From contig NZ_JAXCIL010000002.1 in the NCBI RefSeq assembly GCF_034387475.1, positions 62,001 to 126,000 on the forward strand: DNA of 64,000 nt. The letters run 5' to 3'. This DNA comes from Pseudomonas sp. Teo4. Its GTDB lineage: Bacteria; Pseudomonadota; Gammaproteobacteria; Pseudomonadales; Pseudomonadaceae. Below are positions 49,972-58,423 of the stretch, piece after piece. The notes below the pieces were generated by a model that was not told the origin of the DNA, did not search any database, and worked only from the letters and a program-made list of their open reading frames with translations. Position 1 is the stretch's first letter, and the number at the start of each line of letters is the position of its first letter. Both the position numbers and the translations under genes were made by a program.

Positions 49972-49997
49972 AAAGGGGCGGTCTGACCGCCCCTTTT
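49972..49997. terminator. Terminator between the orphan gene and the bdlA-like gene
   Basis: An 11-bp perfect stem (AAAGGGGCGGT/ACCGCCCCTTT) with a 3-nt loop is followed by T4. The A run on the left allows some action on the opposite strand too. Confidence 0.9.
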
Positions 49998-50012
49998 CTG
50001 CTAACTTGCCAT

Positions 50013-51329
50013 TCAGTGCACCAGTTTGCTGGAAAACTGCCCCACTGCATCCACCACTTTCTTCGCCCCTTCCTGAATCTCGACGATCACCCCACCGGTA
50101 TCGGCCGCCAGGGCCAACCCCTGCTCGGCCTGGCGCTTGCTGGTGTCGATGATTTCCACTGCGGCCTGGGCCAATTGCTCGTTCTGCTGCACGACCTTGG
50201 CAATTTCCTCGGTAGCGGTGCTGGTGCGAGACGCCAACTGGCGCACTTCGTCGGCCACCACGGCAAAGCCCCGGCCCTGCTCGCCAGCACGGGCAGCCTC
50301 GATGGCCGCGTTCAGCGCCAGCAGGTTGGTCTGCCCGGCGATGTCACTGATGGTCTTGATGATCGAGCCAATCACCCGCGACTGGGTATCGAGCGCCTTG
50401 ATGCCTTCGGCGGCTTCCTGCATGGAACTCTCCAGCCCACGCATCACGCTGACCGACTGGGTGACCACATCGGTGGCCTTGCGCGCACTGCTGTCTGTCT
50501 CCAGCGACGTGCTATAGGCAATGTCCGCCGCCTGGGCCACCGCCTGCTCCTGGTTGACCTGGTCGGTGATCACGGTGGCGAACTTGACCACTTTGTACAG
50601 CACATCCTGGGCATCGAAGATCGGGTTGTAGGAGGCCTCGAGCCAGATCACCCGCCCGTGGGCATCGATACGCTTGAAGCGGTCAGCCACGTACTCACCC
50701 CGGCGCAGCTTGTCCCAGAATGCCTGGTACGCGGTCGAGGCTGCTTCTTCGGGTTCGCAGAACATACGGTGGTGCTTACCGCGCACTTGCTCGAGGTTGT
50801 AACCCACCGACTGTAGGAAACGGTCATTGGCGGTGAGCACGAAGCCTTCGAGGTTGAATTCGATGACGGCGGTGGAACGCATCAACGCATTGATCAGGCT
50901 CTCGTGCTCGCGCGAGGTTTCAATGGTGCGGGTCAGGTCGCTGGAGTGCATGGTGAAATGCCGGATCCGCCCATCGCTGCCCTTCACCGGCTGCAGAATC
51001 GAGCGCAGCCAGGCCTCCTGGCCGTTGCCGCGCAACAGGCGGAAAGCGCCGTTCAGGTGCTCACCCCGGGTAATCGCGCTCTTCATGCGCTCATAGAAAT
51101 CGAGCTTCTTCACGTGTGCAGGCACGATTTCTTCGATGTTGCGACCGATCAACTGCTCGCCACGGTAGAGCATCTCTTTCTCGAAGTTGCTGTTGACCGA
51201 CTCGATCCGCCCCTGGGGGTCGAGCTGGAGCACGAGCATTTCGCTGTCGAGGCTGCTTTTGACCTGCTCGATGGACAACAGGTCCTCGCGCAACTGCTGG
51301 ATTTCTTTCTTGAGTTTGCTGTTGAACAT
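50013..51329 (-). CDS. bdlA: BdlA-like soluble PAS-PAS-MCP protein (438 aa)
   Basis: Two PAS domains (about residues 25-130 with [21 protein letters not shown], and 145-255 with [20 protein letters not shown] and [20 protein letters not shown]) precede a short MCP signalling domain with tip [19 protein letters not shown]. There are no transmembrane helices. This is the layout of P. aeruginosa BdlA, which promotes biofilm dispersion in response to carbon and redox cues. Orthology is likely but not proven; other soluble PAS-MCP proteins exist. I took the ATG at 51329 ([13 protein letters not shown]), which has GGGAG upstream. Confidence 0.8.
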   Translation of the reverse strand: MFNSKLKKEIQQLREDLLSIEQVKSSLDSEMLVLQLDPQGRIESVNSNFEKEMLYRGEQLIGRNIEEIVPAHVKKLDFYERMKSAITRGEHLNGAFRLLRGNGQEAWLRSILQPVKGSDGRIRHFTMHSSDLTRTIETSREHESLINALMRSTAVIEFNLEGFVLTANDRFLQSVGYNLEQVRGKHHRMFCEPEEAASTAYQAFWDKLRRGEYVADRFKRIDAHGRVIWLEASYNPIFDAQDVLYKVVKFATVITDQVNQEQAVAQAADIAYSTSLETDSSARKATDVVTQSVSVMRGLESSMQEAAEGIKALDTQSRVIGSIIKTISDIAGQTNLLALNAAIEAARAGEQGRGFAVVADEVRQLASRTSTATEEIAKVVQQNEQLAQAAVEIIDTSKRQAEQGLALAADTGGVIVEIQEGAKKVVDAVGQFSSKLVH

Positions 51330-51444
51330 CACCGCTCTCCCGGAGCGCGACACAAGGTGGGATGCATCTGCATCGGCTGCGGGTGCGGTGTTCTTGAGCA
51401 AGCTGAAAGGAAATATTCACACAGCCGACATCTCCAGAAATCGG

Positions 51445-51473
51445 GCGTCATCCGCACGTCACTTCGCTGTCAC
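51445..51473 (+). promoter_or_regulatory. PHO-box-like array of three GTCA heptamers before the glycosyltransferase gene
   Basis: GCGTCAT (51445-51451), ACGTCAC (51456-51462) and CTGTCAC (51467-51473) are spaced by exactly 4 bp each, an 11-bp period. This is the arrangement of PhoB direct repeats (consensus CTGTCAT, 4 bp, CTGTCAT). The last heptamer is closest to consensus. It ends 34 bp before the ATG at 51508. Confidence 0.6.
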
Positions 51474-51507
51474 ATGAGCGCAACGATGCAAGCGGAAACT
51501 TTTTGTC

Positions 51508-52710
51508 ATGAATATGCCAGCCCTTCGCATCACCCTTGTCAGTGAAACCTTCCCACCCGAGATCAACGGTGTGGCCAATACCCTTGGCCGCCTGAGCGAA
51601 GGGCTGCGACAACGCGGCCATCAAGTGGAGGTCGTGCGGCCGCGTCAGGCCAGCGACGCCCGTGGCGAAGACGACCAGGACTTGCTGTTGTGCCGGGGCT
51701 GGGCCTTGCCAGGCTACCCGGGGCTGCAATGGGGCGAAGTGTCGATGCACACACTGTGGCGCCGCTGGCGCAAGCTGCGCCCTGATGTGTTGTACATCGC
51801 CACCGAAGGCCCGCTAGGACTCAGCGCGCTGCGGGCTGCGAGGCGCCTGGGCATCGCCGTGGTCAGTGGCTTTCACACCAACTTTCCGCAGTATTCCGGC
51901 CAGTACGGGTTGGGCTTGCTGGCGCGACTGTTGACCCATTACCTGCGCTGGTTTCACCGACGCACCGCCGCCACGCTGGTACCCAGTGCCAGCCAGCAGC
52001 TTGAGCTTGAGCGTCGGGGGTTTGAACGCCTGGCCCTGATGGCCCGCGGCGTCGATGCCTGCCTGTTCAACCCGGCTCGACGCAGCCAGACACTGCGCGA
52101 CAGCTGGGGGCTTGGGCCGGACGATATCGCCGTCATGCATGTGGGTCGCCTGGCGGCGGAGAAGAACCTGGGCCTGCTGCGACCTTGCATGGAAGCCCTG
52201 CGCAGAACTTATCCACAGTTGCGCCTACGCCTGGTGGTGGTGGGTGACGGGCCACAGCGGGCAGCCCTTGAGAAGCAGCTGCCAGACGCCGTGTTTTGTG
52301 GCGCGCAGCGTGGGGAAACCCTGGCTGAACACTATGCCAGCGGCGACCTGTTCCTGTTTCCGAGCCTGACCGAAACCTTTGGCAACGTGGTGCTTGAGGC
52401 GCTGGCCTCAGGCCTCGCGGTGGTGGCCTACGACGAGGCCGCCGCGGCCCAGCACATCCGCCATGGCCACAACGGTGCTCTGGCCATGCCCGGTGACCAG
52501 GCCGCCTTCATCGATGCCGCCTGCTGGTTGCTGGAAGAGCAGGAAACCCTGCGCCGTGTACGCCTGAACGCTCGCCAGCACGCCAGCCGCCAGGGCTGGC
52601 CTGCCATCGTCGAGCAGTTCGAAATGCACCTGCACAGCGCCTGCAGCCAAGCGCAAGCAACCGCCAGCGCGCTGGCGATCAAGCCAGAATCGACAATGCC
52701 TCGCGGCTGA
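51508..52710 (+). CDS. GT4-family glycosyltransferase (400 aa)
   Basis: The N-terminus LVSETFPPEINGVANTLGRLSEGLRQRGH resembles the SqdX/Agt/MgtA group, which transfers sugars to diacylglycerol or similar lipid acceptors. The C-terminal Rossmann domain has HVGRLAAEKNLGLL and the GT4 EX7E motif around SLTETFGNVVLEALASGLAVVAYDE. There is no signal peptide; it is probably membrane-associated. The start has only a weak ribosome-binding site (GCGGAA). With the PHO-box-like array upstream, a role in membrane lipid remodelling during phosphate limitation is a reasonable inference. Its end overlaps the convergent OYE gene by 32 bp. Confidence 0.82.
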   Translation: MNMPALRITLVSETFPPEINGVANTLGRLSEGLRQRGHQVEVVRPRQASDARGEDDQDLLLCRGWALPGYPGLQWGEVSMHTLWRRWRKLRPDVLYIATEGPLGLSALRAARRLGIAVVSGFHTNFPQYSGQYGLGLLARLLTHYLRWFHRRTAATLVPSASQQLELERRGFERLALMARGVDACLFNPARRSQTLRDSWGLGPDDIAVMHVGRLAAEKNLGLLRPCMEALRRTYPQLRLRLVVVGDGPQRAALEKQLPDAVFCGAQRGETLAEHYASGDLFLFPSLTETFGNVVLEALASGLAVVAYDEAAAAQHIRHGHNGALAMPGDQAAFIDAACWLLEEQETLRRVRLNARQHASRQGWPAIVEQFEMHLHSACSQAQATASALAIKPESTMPRG

Positions 52711-53782
52711 AGGGCAATACATCTGCCTCACGCCCCTCGCGGACCTTGAGCGCCCACTCGGCATCCACCAGCAGCGCCCTGCCGACAGCCACCAGGTCGA
52801 ACTCCTCATCGTCGAGGCGACGCAGCAGCCCGTCGAGGCTGGCCGGCTTGGCCACTCTGTCGGTGTCCACCATGAACTGCAGAAACTCGCCATCGAGCCC
52901 AACACTACCCACGGTGATGGTGGGTTTGCCGGTCAACTTGCGGGTCCAACCTGCCAGGTTGAGTTCAGAGCCTTCGAACTCAGGTTCCCAGAAGCGTCGG
53001 GTGGAGCAGTGGAAGATATCCACACCCGCATCCGACAGCGGCTTCAGAAACGCCCCCAGGGCTTCTGGGGTGTCCACCAGGCGTGCGCTGTAGTCCTGCT
53101 GCTTCCATTGCGAGAAGCGGAAGATGATCGGGAAGTCCGGCCCGACCGCGGCGCGCACGGCCTGAATCAGCTCGATGGCGAATCGCGAACGGCCAGCCAG
53201 ATCGCCGCCATACTCATCGTCGCGCTGGTTGCTGGCGGCCCAGAAGAACTGGTCGATCAGGTAGCCATGGGCGCCGTGAATCTCCACCCCGTCCATGCCG
53301 ATGGCCTGAGCATCGCTGGCGGCTTGGGCAAATGCGCTGATTACCTCGCGGATGTCATCGTGGCTCATGCCGTGGACCAGCACCTGGCCGTCCTTGACCT
53401 TCTCGCTCGGGCCATAGCCAGGCACGCTGGCATCCGGTTCGGTGCCCAGACGGCGCACCGCACCCACGTGCCAGAGCTGCGGCACGATGCGCCCGCCTTC
53501 GGCGTGCACCGCGTCGACGACCTGCTTCCAGCCCGCCAGGGCATCCACACCATAGAATCGCGGAACGTTGGGGTAGCCATTGGCCGCCCGATGGCCAACC
53601 GTGGTGCCCTCGGTGATGATCAGGCCCACACCTGCAGCGGCACGGCGCCGGTAGTAATCGACGACGCCGTCGTGAGGAACGCCACCTGGGCAGAAGGTGC
53701 GGGTCATGGGGGCCATGACGACACGGGTCGGCAACTCGAGCGCGCCGAGGGTGAAGGGTTGGAACAGTGGGTTGGTGGGCAT
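52679..53782 (-). CDS. Old Yellow Enzyme family NADH:flavin oxidoreductase (367 aa)
   Basis: An FMN-dependent TIM-barrel ene-reductase. Visible are the N-terminal LPTRVVMAPMTRTFCPGG, the active-site IHGAHGYLIDQFFWAASNQRDDEYGGDLAGRSRF-type region (His/His for the substrate oxyanion) and the phosphate-binding VAVGRALLVDAEWALKVREG. Members reduce activated alkenes, nitro compounds or N-ethylmaleimide-like electrophiles. The physiological substrate is unknown. The ATG at 53782 is the natural start. It converges on the glycosyltransferase gene. Confidence 0.88.
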   Translation of the reverse strand: MPTNPLFQPFTLGALELPTRVVMAPMTRTFCPGGVPHDGVVDYYRRRAAAGVGLIITEGTTVGHRAANGYPNVPRFYGVDALAGWKQVVDAVHAEGGRIVPQLWHVGAVRRLGTEPDASVPGYGPSEKVKDGQVLVHGMSHDDIREVISAFAQAASDAQAIGMDGVEIHGAHGYLIDQFFWAASNQRDDEYGGDLAGRSRFAIELIQAVRAAVGPDFPIIFRFSQWKQQDYSARLVDTPEALGAFLKPLSDAGVDIFHCSTRRFWEPEFEGSELNLAGWTRKLTGKPTITVGSVGLDGEFLQFMVDTDRVAKPASLDGLLRRLDDEEFDLVAVGRALLVDAEWALKVREGREADVLPFSREALSILA

Positions 53783-53871
53783 GGGGCGCGTCCGTCTGGG
53801 GAGGAATTGCGCCTGAGGTTAGGGGGAGCGGGAAGACTGGCCCAGCATTATTGATCTGGGTGATTCTGGGG

Positions 53872-53927
53872 TATCGCTTGCAAGCCGGCCTCTACGTTTT
53901 TTGTAGGAGCCGGCTTGCCGGCGATAA
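53872..53927. repeat. Compact REP pair with a 6-nt loop
   Basis: TATCGCTTGCAAGCCGGC and its near-complement GCCGGCTTGCCGGCGATA, with CTCTACG and GTAGGAG flanks, surround TTTTTT. It should fold into one long hairpin upstream of the OYE gene and downstream of the peroxidase gene. Confidence 0.85.
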
Positions 53928-53933
53928 GAAACT

Positions 53934-54416
53934 TCAAACCAGCGCTTTCTCGATGGCTTGCACTACCGATGGATCATCCGGCGCGGTACGTGGAGCGAAA
54001 CGGGCCAACACCCGTCCATCCTTGCCCACCAGGAACTTCTCGAAGTTCCAGGTAATGTCGCCAGGGAACTCGGCGCCCTCACCCGCCAACAGGCGATACA
54101 GCGAATGCCGTTGCGGCCCGTTCACTTCAAGCTTGCCACCCAAGGGGAAGCTGACACCGTAGTTCAGGCTGCAGAACTCCTGAATCTCCTTTTCGCTGCC
54201 CGGTTCCTGGCCGGCAAACTGGTTGCACGGCAGCCCAAGCACGTTGAAACCTTTGTCCTTGTAGTCCTGGTAAAGATTCTCCAGGGCTTTGTATTGCGGC
54301 GTCAGACCACATTTGGAGGCAACATTGACCACCAACACCACCTGGCCCTTGAACGGGGCCAGGGGCAGGTCCTCGCCGTTCAACGCCTTCAACGTCAGGT
54401 CGTGAAATGCACTCAT
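53934..54416 (-). CDS. Glutathione peroxidase, thioredoxin-fold (160 aa)
   Basis: The conserved motifs are VNVASKCGLTPQY (peroxidatic Cys about residue 36), NVLGLPCNQFAGQEPG with a second conserved Cys, and the tetrad Trp/Asn in ITWNFEKFLVGKDG. Bacterial members usually reduce hydroperoxides with thioredoxin rather than glutathione. The protein is cytoplasmic. I chose the ATG at 54416 (MSAFHDLTLKAL), preceded by GAGGGGA; the frame upstream is not coding. Confidence 0.92.
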   Translation of the reverse strand: MSAFHDLTLKALNGEDLPLAPFKGQVVLVVNVASKCGLTPQYKALENLYQDYKDKGFNVLGLPCNQFAGQEPGSEKEIQEFCSLNYGVSFPLGGKLEVNGPQRHSLYRLLAGEGAEFPGDITWNFEKFLVGKDGRVLARFAPRTAPDDPSVVQAIEKALV

Positions 54417-54468
54417 GATGAATCCCCTCTCAGGTTCCTGGTTGCCGCTGGGGCGAATCCCGCCCACT

Positions 54469-54533
54469 AAAAAGGCGCTCGTTCAAGCCGTCCACCTTCC
54501 ATTCGGAAGGCCAGTCGGCTTGCCCGAGCGCCT
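54469..54533 (-). terminator. Long three-stem hairpin terminator after the slyD gene
   Basis: Three nested perfect stems, AGGCGCTCG/CGAGCGCCT, CAAGCCG/CGGCTTG and CCTTCC/GGAAGG, are separated by small internal loops. On the minus strand the outer stem is followed by TTTTTA. It lies 28 bp past the slyD stop. The structure is larger than an ordinary terminator needs. Confidence 0.85.
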
Positions 54534-54561
54534 GGCGACTTTCTGAGCTTAGCGCAGAAAA

Positions 54562-55047
54562 TCAGTGGTGATGGCCACCTTCACCGTGGATGTGACGGTG
54601 AGCGATTTCTTCGTCGCTGGCATCACGCACGGTAACGACCTTGACCTTGAAGTTCAGGCGCTGGCCAGCCAGTGGGTGGTTGCCGTCGACGGTGACGTCG
54701 TCGCCGTCGATGTCGCGGATGGTGACGATCTGCATCTGGCCGTCCGGCGCCGAAGCGTGGAACTGCATGCCGACTTCCAGCTCGTCAACGCCTTCGAACA
54801 TGCTGCGGTTCAGGGTGCTGACCAGCTCGGCCAGGTATTCGCCGTAGGCTTCTTCCGGCTCGATGGCAACTTCCAGCTCGTCGCCGGCTTGCTTGCCTTC
54901 CAGGGCTTTTTCCAGGCCCGGGATGATGTTGGCGGCGCCGTGCAGGTACACCAGCGGTGCACCGCCGACGGAGCTGTCGATGACCTCACCGGCGTCGTTG
55001 GTCAGGGTATATTCGATGGAGACAGCCTTGTTGGCGGCGATCAGCAT
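54562..55047 (-). CDS. slyD: FKBP-type peptidyl-prolyl isomerase, SlyD-like (161 aa)
   Basis: The FKBP domain is split by an IF (insert-in-flap) domain. N-terminal KAVSIEYTLTNDAGEVIDSS and GGAPLVYLHGAANIIPGLEKALEGK are FKBP strands, the insert is around EPEEAYGEYLAELVSTL and the C-terminal NHPLAGQRLNFKVKVVTV closes the fold. The His-rich tail (HRHIHGEGGHHH) can bind nickel or other metals, as in SlyD. I chose the ATG at 55047 (MLIAANKAVSIEY). It is divergent from the DUF3565 gene with a very short gap. Confidence 0.92.
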   Translation of the reverse strand: MLIAANKAVSIEYTLTNDAGEVIDSSVGGAPLVYLHGAANIIPGLEKALEGKQAGDELEVAIEPEEAYGEYLAELVSTLNRSMFEGVDELEVGMQFHASAPDGQMQIVTIRDIDGDDVTVDGNHPLAGQRLNFKVKVVTVRDASDEEIAHRHIHGEGGHHH

Positions 55048-55061
55048 GGGGGCAAGACCTT

Positions 55062-55349
55062 TTGCAAAAGTATGTAGAGGCCACAAGTGTAACCAAGGCA
55101 CCGTCCGAATGCGAACGCACGGCGGACGAGGGGCGGCCCATCAGTCGGATCACCGGCTTCCACCAGGACGAAGAAGGCCACTGGGTGGTCGAGTTGTCCT
55201 GTGGCCACACCCAGCACCTGCGCCACCAACCGCCGTGGCAGGCACGCCCCTGGGTGCTCGACGCCGAACAGCGCCAGCAGCGCATCGGCCAGGCTTTCGC
55301 ATGCGGCTGGTGCGCACAAGGGGCCGATAGCGCTACCCTTGGCCGTTGA
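55062..55349 (+). CDS. DUF3565 family protein (95 aa)
   Basis: The core GFHQDEEGHWVVELSCGHTQHLRHQPPWQARPWV with a C-terminal Cys pair (FACGWCAQG) is characteristic of DUF3565, a small bacterial family of unknown function; the Cys/His pattern suggests a zinc site. The start is uncertain: a TTG at 55062 is the only upstream initiation codon I can see in frame, and it leaves only 14 bp to the divergent slyD start. The real start may be a non-standard codon nearer the core. Confidence 0.7.
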   Translation: MQKYVEATSVTKAPSECERTADEGRPISRITGFHQDEEGHWVVELSCGHTQHLRHQPPWQARPWVLDAEQRQQRIGQAFACGWCAQGADSATLGR

Positions 55350-55380
55350 TTCCTTGCACCGCTTATTTCGAGAAGCACGC

Positions 55381-57468
55381 ATGCAGACATTTTTCATTGC
55401 GCCGACCGACTTCGGCGTAGGCCTGACCTCCATCAGCCTGGGCCTGGTGCGCACGCTGGAGCGCGCAGGCCTGAAGGTGGGCTTCTTCAAGCCCATCGCC
55501 CAGCCTCACCCAGGTGATACCGGCCCCGAACGCTCCAGCGAGCTGGTGGCCCGCACCCACGGCATCAAGCCGCCCGTGCCGCTGAGCCTGGCCCATGTGG
55601 AACGCATGCTCGGCGACGGCCAGCTGGACGAGCTGCTGGAAGAGATCATCCGCCTTTACCAACAAGCCTGCGTCGGCAATGACGTGGTGGTGGTCGAAGG
55701 CATGGTGCCGACCCGCCACGCCAGCTACGCGGCACGGGTCAATCTGCACCTGGCCAAGAGCCTGGATGCCGAAGTGATCCTGGTTTCGGCACCGGAAAAC
55801 GAAGTGCTCAGCGAGCTGTCCGGCCGTGTCGAATTGCAGGCCCAGCTGTTCGGCGGCCCGCGCGATCCGAAGGTGCTTGGGGTGATCCTCAACAAGGTGC
55901 GCACCGACGAGAGCATGGCCGACTTCGCCACCCGCCTGCGCGAGCATTCGCCCTTGCTGCGCGGCAATGACTTCCGCCTGCTCGGTTGCATTCCCTTCCA
56001 GCCCGAGCTCAATGCCCCGCGCACCCGCGACGTGGCCGAGCTGTTGGGTGCGCAGGTGCTCAACGCCGGCGATTACGAACAGCGGCGCATGAACAAGATC
56101 ATCATCTGCGCCCGCACGGTGGCCAACACCGTGCCCTTGCTGACACCCGGCACTCTGGTGGTGACACCGGGCGATCGCGACGACATCATCCTCGCCGTGA
56201 GCTTGGCAGCGATCAACGGCGTGCCCCTGGCCGGGCTGCTGTTGACCAGTGACAGCAAGCCCGACGCTCGCATCCTCGGGCTGTGCCGAGGTGCTCTGCA
56301 AGCCGGCCTGCCGATTCTGTCGGTCAGCACCGGTTCATACGACACCGCCAACCAGCTCAATTCGCTGAACCGCGAAATCCCGGTAGACGACCGCGAGCGC
56401 GCCGAGTTCATCACCGACTTCGTGGCCAGCCACCTCGACGCCAGCTGGCTGCACCAGCGTTGCGGCACGCCACGTGAGCTGCGTCTGTCACCAGCGGTGT
56501 TCCGCTACCAGCTGATCCAACGCGCCCAGCAGGCCAACAAGCGCATCGTTCTGCCTGAAGGGGCCGAACCGTTGCTGGTCCAAGCGGCCGCCATCTGCCA
56601 GGCACGCGGTATCGCCCGCTGCGTGCTGCTGGCCAAGCCCGAGGAAGTCGAAGCCGTGGCTCGGGCCCAGGGCATCACCCTGCCGGCAGACCTGGAGATT
56701 CTCGACCCGGAACAGATTCGCGGCCGCTACGTCGAACCGATGGTCGACCTGCGCAAGAGCAAGAACCTCAATGCCCCCATGGCCGAGCAGCAACTGGAAG
56801 ACCCGGTGGTGATCGGCACCATGATGCTGGCCCTGGATGAAGTCGACGGCCTGGTTTCTGGCCTGGTGCACTCAACTGCCAACACCATCCGCCCGGCCCT
56901 GCAGTTGATCAAGACCGCGCCGGGGGCCAGCCTGGTTTCTTCGGTGTACTTCATGCTGTTCCCAGAGCAAGTGCTGGTATACGGCGACTGCGTGATGAAC
57001 CCGCACCCCAGCGCCAGCGAGCTGGCCGAAATTGCCCGGCAGAGCGCCGAATCGGCACAGGCCTTCGGCATCGCGCCACGGGTGGCGATGATCAGCTATT
57101 CGAGCGACTCGGCGAGCGATGATGAGGTGGACAAGGTGCGTGAAGCGACGCGCCTTGCGCAAAGCGTGGAGCATGACCTGCTGATTGACGGGCCGCTGCA
57201 GTATGACGCCGCAGCCAACCCCGAGATCGCCCGCCAGCTGGCGCCGGACAGTGCGGTGGCCGGGCGTGCCACGGTGTTCGTGTTCCCTGACCTGAATACC
57301 GGCAACACCACCCACAAGGCGGTGCAGCGCAGCACCGACGGGGTGAGCCTGGGGCCGATGCTGCAAGGGTTGCGCAAGCCGGTGAACGACTTGCCGCGAG
57401 GTGCACAGGTGGACGATATCGTGCACACCATCGCCTTGACGGCGATTCAGGCCAGCAACGTCCGCTGA
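55381..57468 (+). CDS. pta: Phosphate acetyltransferase (695 aa)
   Basis: Pta interconverts acetyl-CoA and acetyl phosphate. The N-terminal P-loop-like domain (TFFIAPTDFGVGLTSISLGLVRTL), the central DRTGG domain (about 215-330) and the C-terminal PTA_PTB domain (about 365-690, with MMLALDEVDGLVSGLVHSTA, QLIKTAPGASLVSSVYFML and DGPLQYDAA) give the long class. I took the ATG at 55381 (MQTFFIAPTDFG); the longer frame upstream overlaps the DUF3565 gene in another frame. No acetate kinase gene follows in this window, so acetyl phosphate might be consumed by an enzyme encoded elsewhere. Confidence 0.96.
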   Translation: MQTFFIAPTDFGVGLTSISLGLVRTLERAGLKVGFFKPIAQPHPGDTGPERSSELVARTHGIKPPVPLSLAHVERMLGDGQLDELLEEIIRLYQQACVGNDVVVVEGMVPTRHASYAARVNLHLAKSLDAEVILVSAPENEVLSELSGRVELQAQLFGGPRDPKVLGVILNKVRTDESMADFATRLREHSPLLRGNDFRLLGCIPFQPELNAPRTRDVAELLGAQVLNAGDYEQRRMNKIIICARTVANTVPLLTPGTLVVTPGDRDDIILAVSLAAINGVPLAGLLLTSDSKPDARILGLCRGALQAGLPILSVSTGSYDTANQLNSLNREIPVDDRERAEFITDFVASHLDASWLHQRCGTPRELRLSPAVFRYQLIQRAQQANKRIVLPEGAEPLLVQAAAICQARGIARCVLLAKPEEVEAVARAQGITLPADLEILDPEQIRGRYVEPMVDLRKSKNLNAPMAEQQLEDPVVIGTMMLALDEVDGLVSGLVHSTANTIRPALQLIKTAPGASLVSSVYFMLFPEQVLVYGDCVMNPHPSASELAEIARQSAESAQAFGIAPRVAMISYSSDSASDDEVDKVREATRLAQSVEHDLLIDGPLQYDAAANPEIARQLAPDSAVAGRATVFVFPDLNTGNTTHKAVQRSTDGVSLGPMLQGLRKPVNDLPRGAQVDDIVHTIALTAIQASNVR

Positions 57469-57475
57469 ATGTGTC

Positions 57476-57589
57476 GGGGCCGCTTTTGCGGCCCAATCGC
57501 CGGCAAGCCGGCTCCCACAGGTACTGCGGCGATCTTTGGCACCTGTGGGAGCCGGCTTGCCGGCGATTGGGCTGCAAGGCAGCCCCAAA
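57476..57589. repeat. REP pair with GGGGCCGC outer arms
   Basis: The outer arms GGGGCCGC and GCAGCCCC, then a CCCAATCGCCGGCAAGCCGG copy and its complement across a 26-bp spacer. It stands between the convergent ends of pta and the OmpA-like gene. Confidence 0.9.
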
Positions 57590-57594
57590 TTCAG

Positions 57595-58314
57595 TTAGGG
57601 ATACTGCTGAACCTGGCCTTGCTGGTCATACTGCTGGCCAGGAATCGGCTTCAGGTTCACCTCTACACGACGGTTCTGCGCCCGACCATTGGCATCGGCG
57701 TTGCTGGCGATCGGCTGGTCCGGGCCCATGCCACGTACCGTGACGCGCGATGCATCGACACCCTGCGAGGTCAGGTAGCTGCTGACTGCCTGGGCGCGAC
57801 GCTGGGACAGGTCCATGTTGTGCTGGCGGCTGCCGGTGCTGTCGGTGAAGCCGACCACTTCGATGGTGTTCTGATTGAACTGCTTGAACGAGCCGGCCAG
57901 GTTGTTCAGCGGCGAGTAGAAGCTAGGCGCGATGTTCGCCGAATCGGTAGCGAAGGTGATGTTGCCTGGCATGATCAGCTTGATCTGGTCACCCTGACGC
58001 TGCACTTCGACGCCGGTATTGGCCATTTGCGCACGCAGCGCAGCTTCTTGCTTGTCGGCGTAGTAGCCATAGCCCGCGGCAGCGGCACCGACGGCAGCGG
58101 CGCCAATCAGTGCACCTTTGCCACGGTTGTTGTGGTCGATGGCGGCACCGGCGATGGCACCAGCCAATGCACCCAGGCCGCCGTATTTGGCGGTTTTGCT
58201 CATCCCGGTGGAGCCCTGCGCCTGACCCTGGCTGTCATAGGGGTTCTGGTTGGCACAGCCGGCCATCAGGGCCGCGGCGGTTGCGACGATAATCAGACGA
58301 CGCATGGTGAACAT
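57595..58314 (-). CDS. OmpA-family outer-membrane lipoprotein with glycine zipper (239 aa)
   Basis: A signal peptide ends in the lipobox LMAGCANQ. Then comes a glycine-zipper-like hydrophobic region (YGGLGALAGAIAGAAIDHNN) and a C-terminal OmpA-like peptidoglycan-binding domain (about 125-225) with VVGFTDSTGSRQHNMDLSQRRAQAVSSYL and GRAQNRRVEVNL. It probably anchors the outer membrane to the cell wall. I prefer the ATG at 58314, because AGGAG lies 8 nt upstream; 58305 is also possible. The family is widespread (YiaD-like). Confidence 0.9.
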   Translation of the reverse strand: MFTMRRLIIVATAAALMAGCANQNPYDSQGQAQGSTGMSKTAKYGGLGALAGAIAGAAIDHNNRGKGALIGAAAVGAAAAGYGYYADKQEAALRAQMANTGVEVQRQGDQIKLIMPGNITFATDSANIAPSFYSPLNNLAGSFKQFNQNTIEVVGFTDSTGSRQHNMDLSQRRAQAVSSYLTSQGVDASRVTVRGMGPDQPIASNADANGRAQNRRVEVNLKPIPGQQYDQQGQVQQYP

Positions 58315-58423
58315 GGACAAGCTCCTACTGAAATTCATGTGTACGGCAGAGCGCGAATGGATCTTCGCCAGCCTTGGATGGGTAATTTACGGAAAAATTC
58401 CATGAAAGGCTTTTCATACAGAC

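Noticed and set aside
53847..53866. TTGATCTGGGTGATT, reminiscent of an Anr box
   Set aside because: Only the left half matches TTGAT-N4-ATCAA, and the position relative to OYE gives no support.
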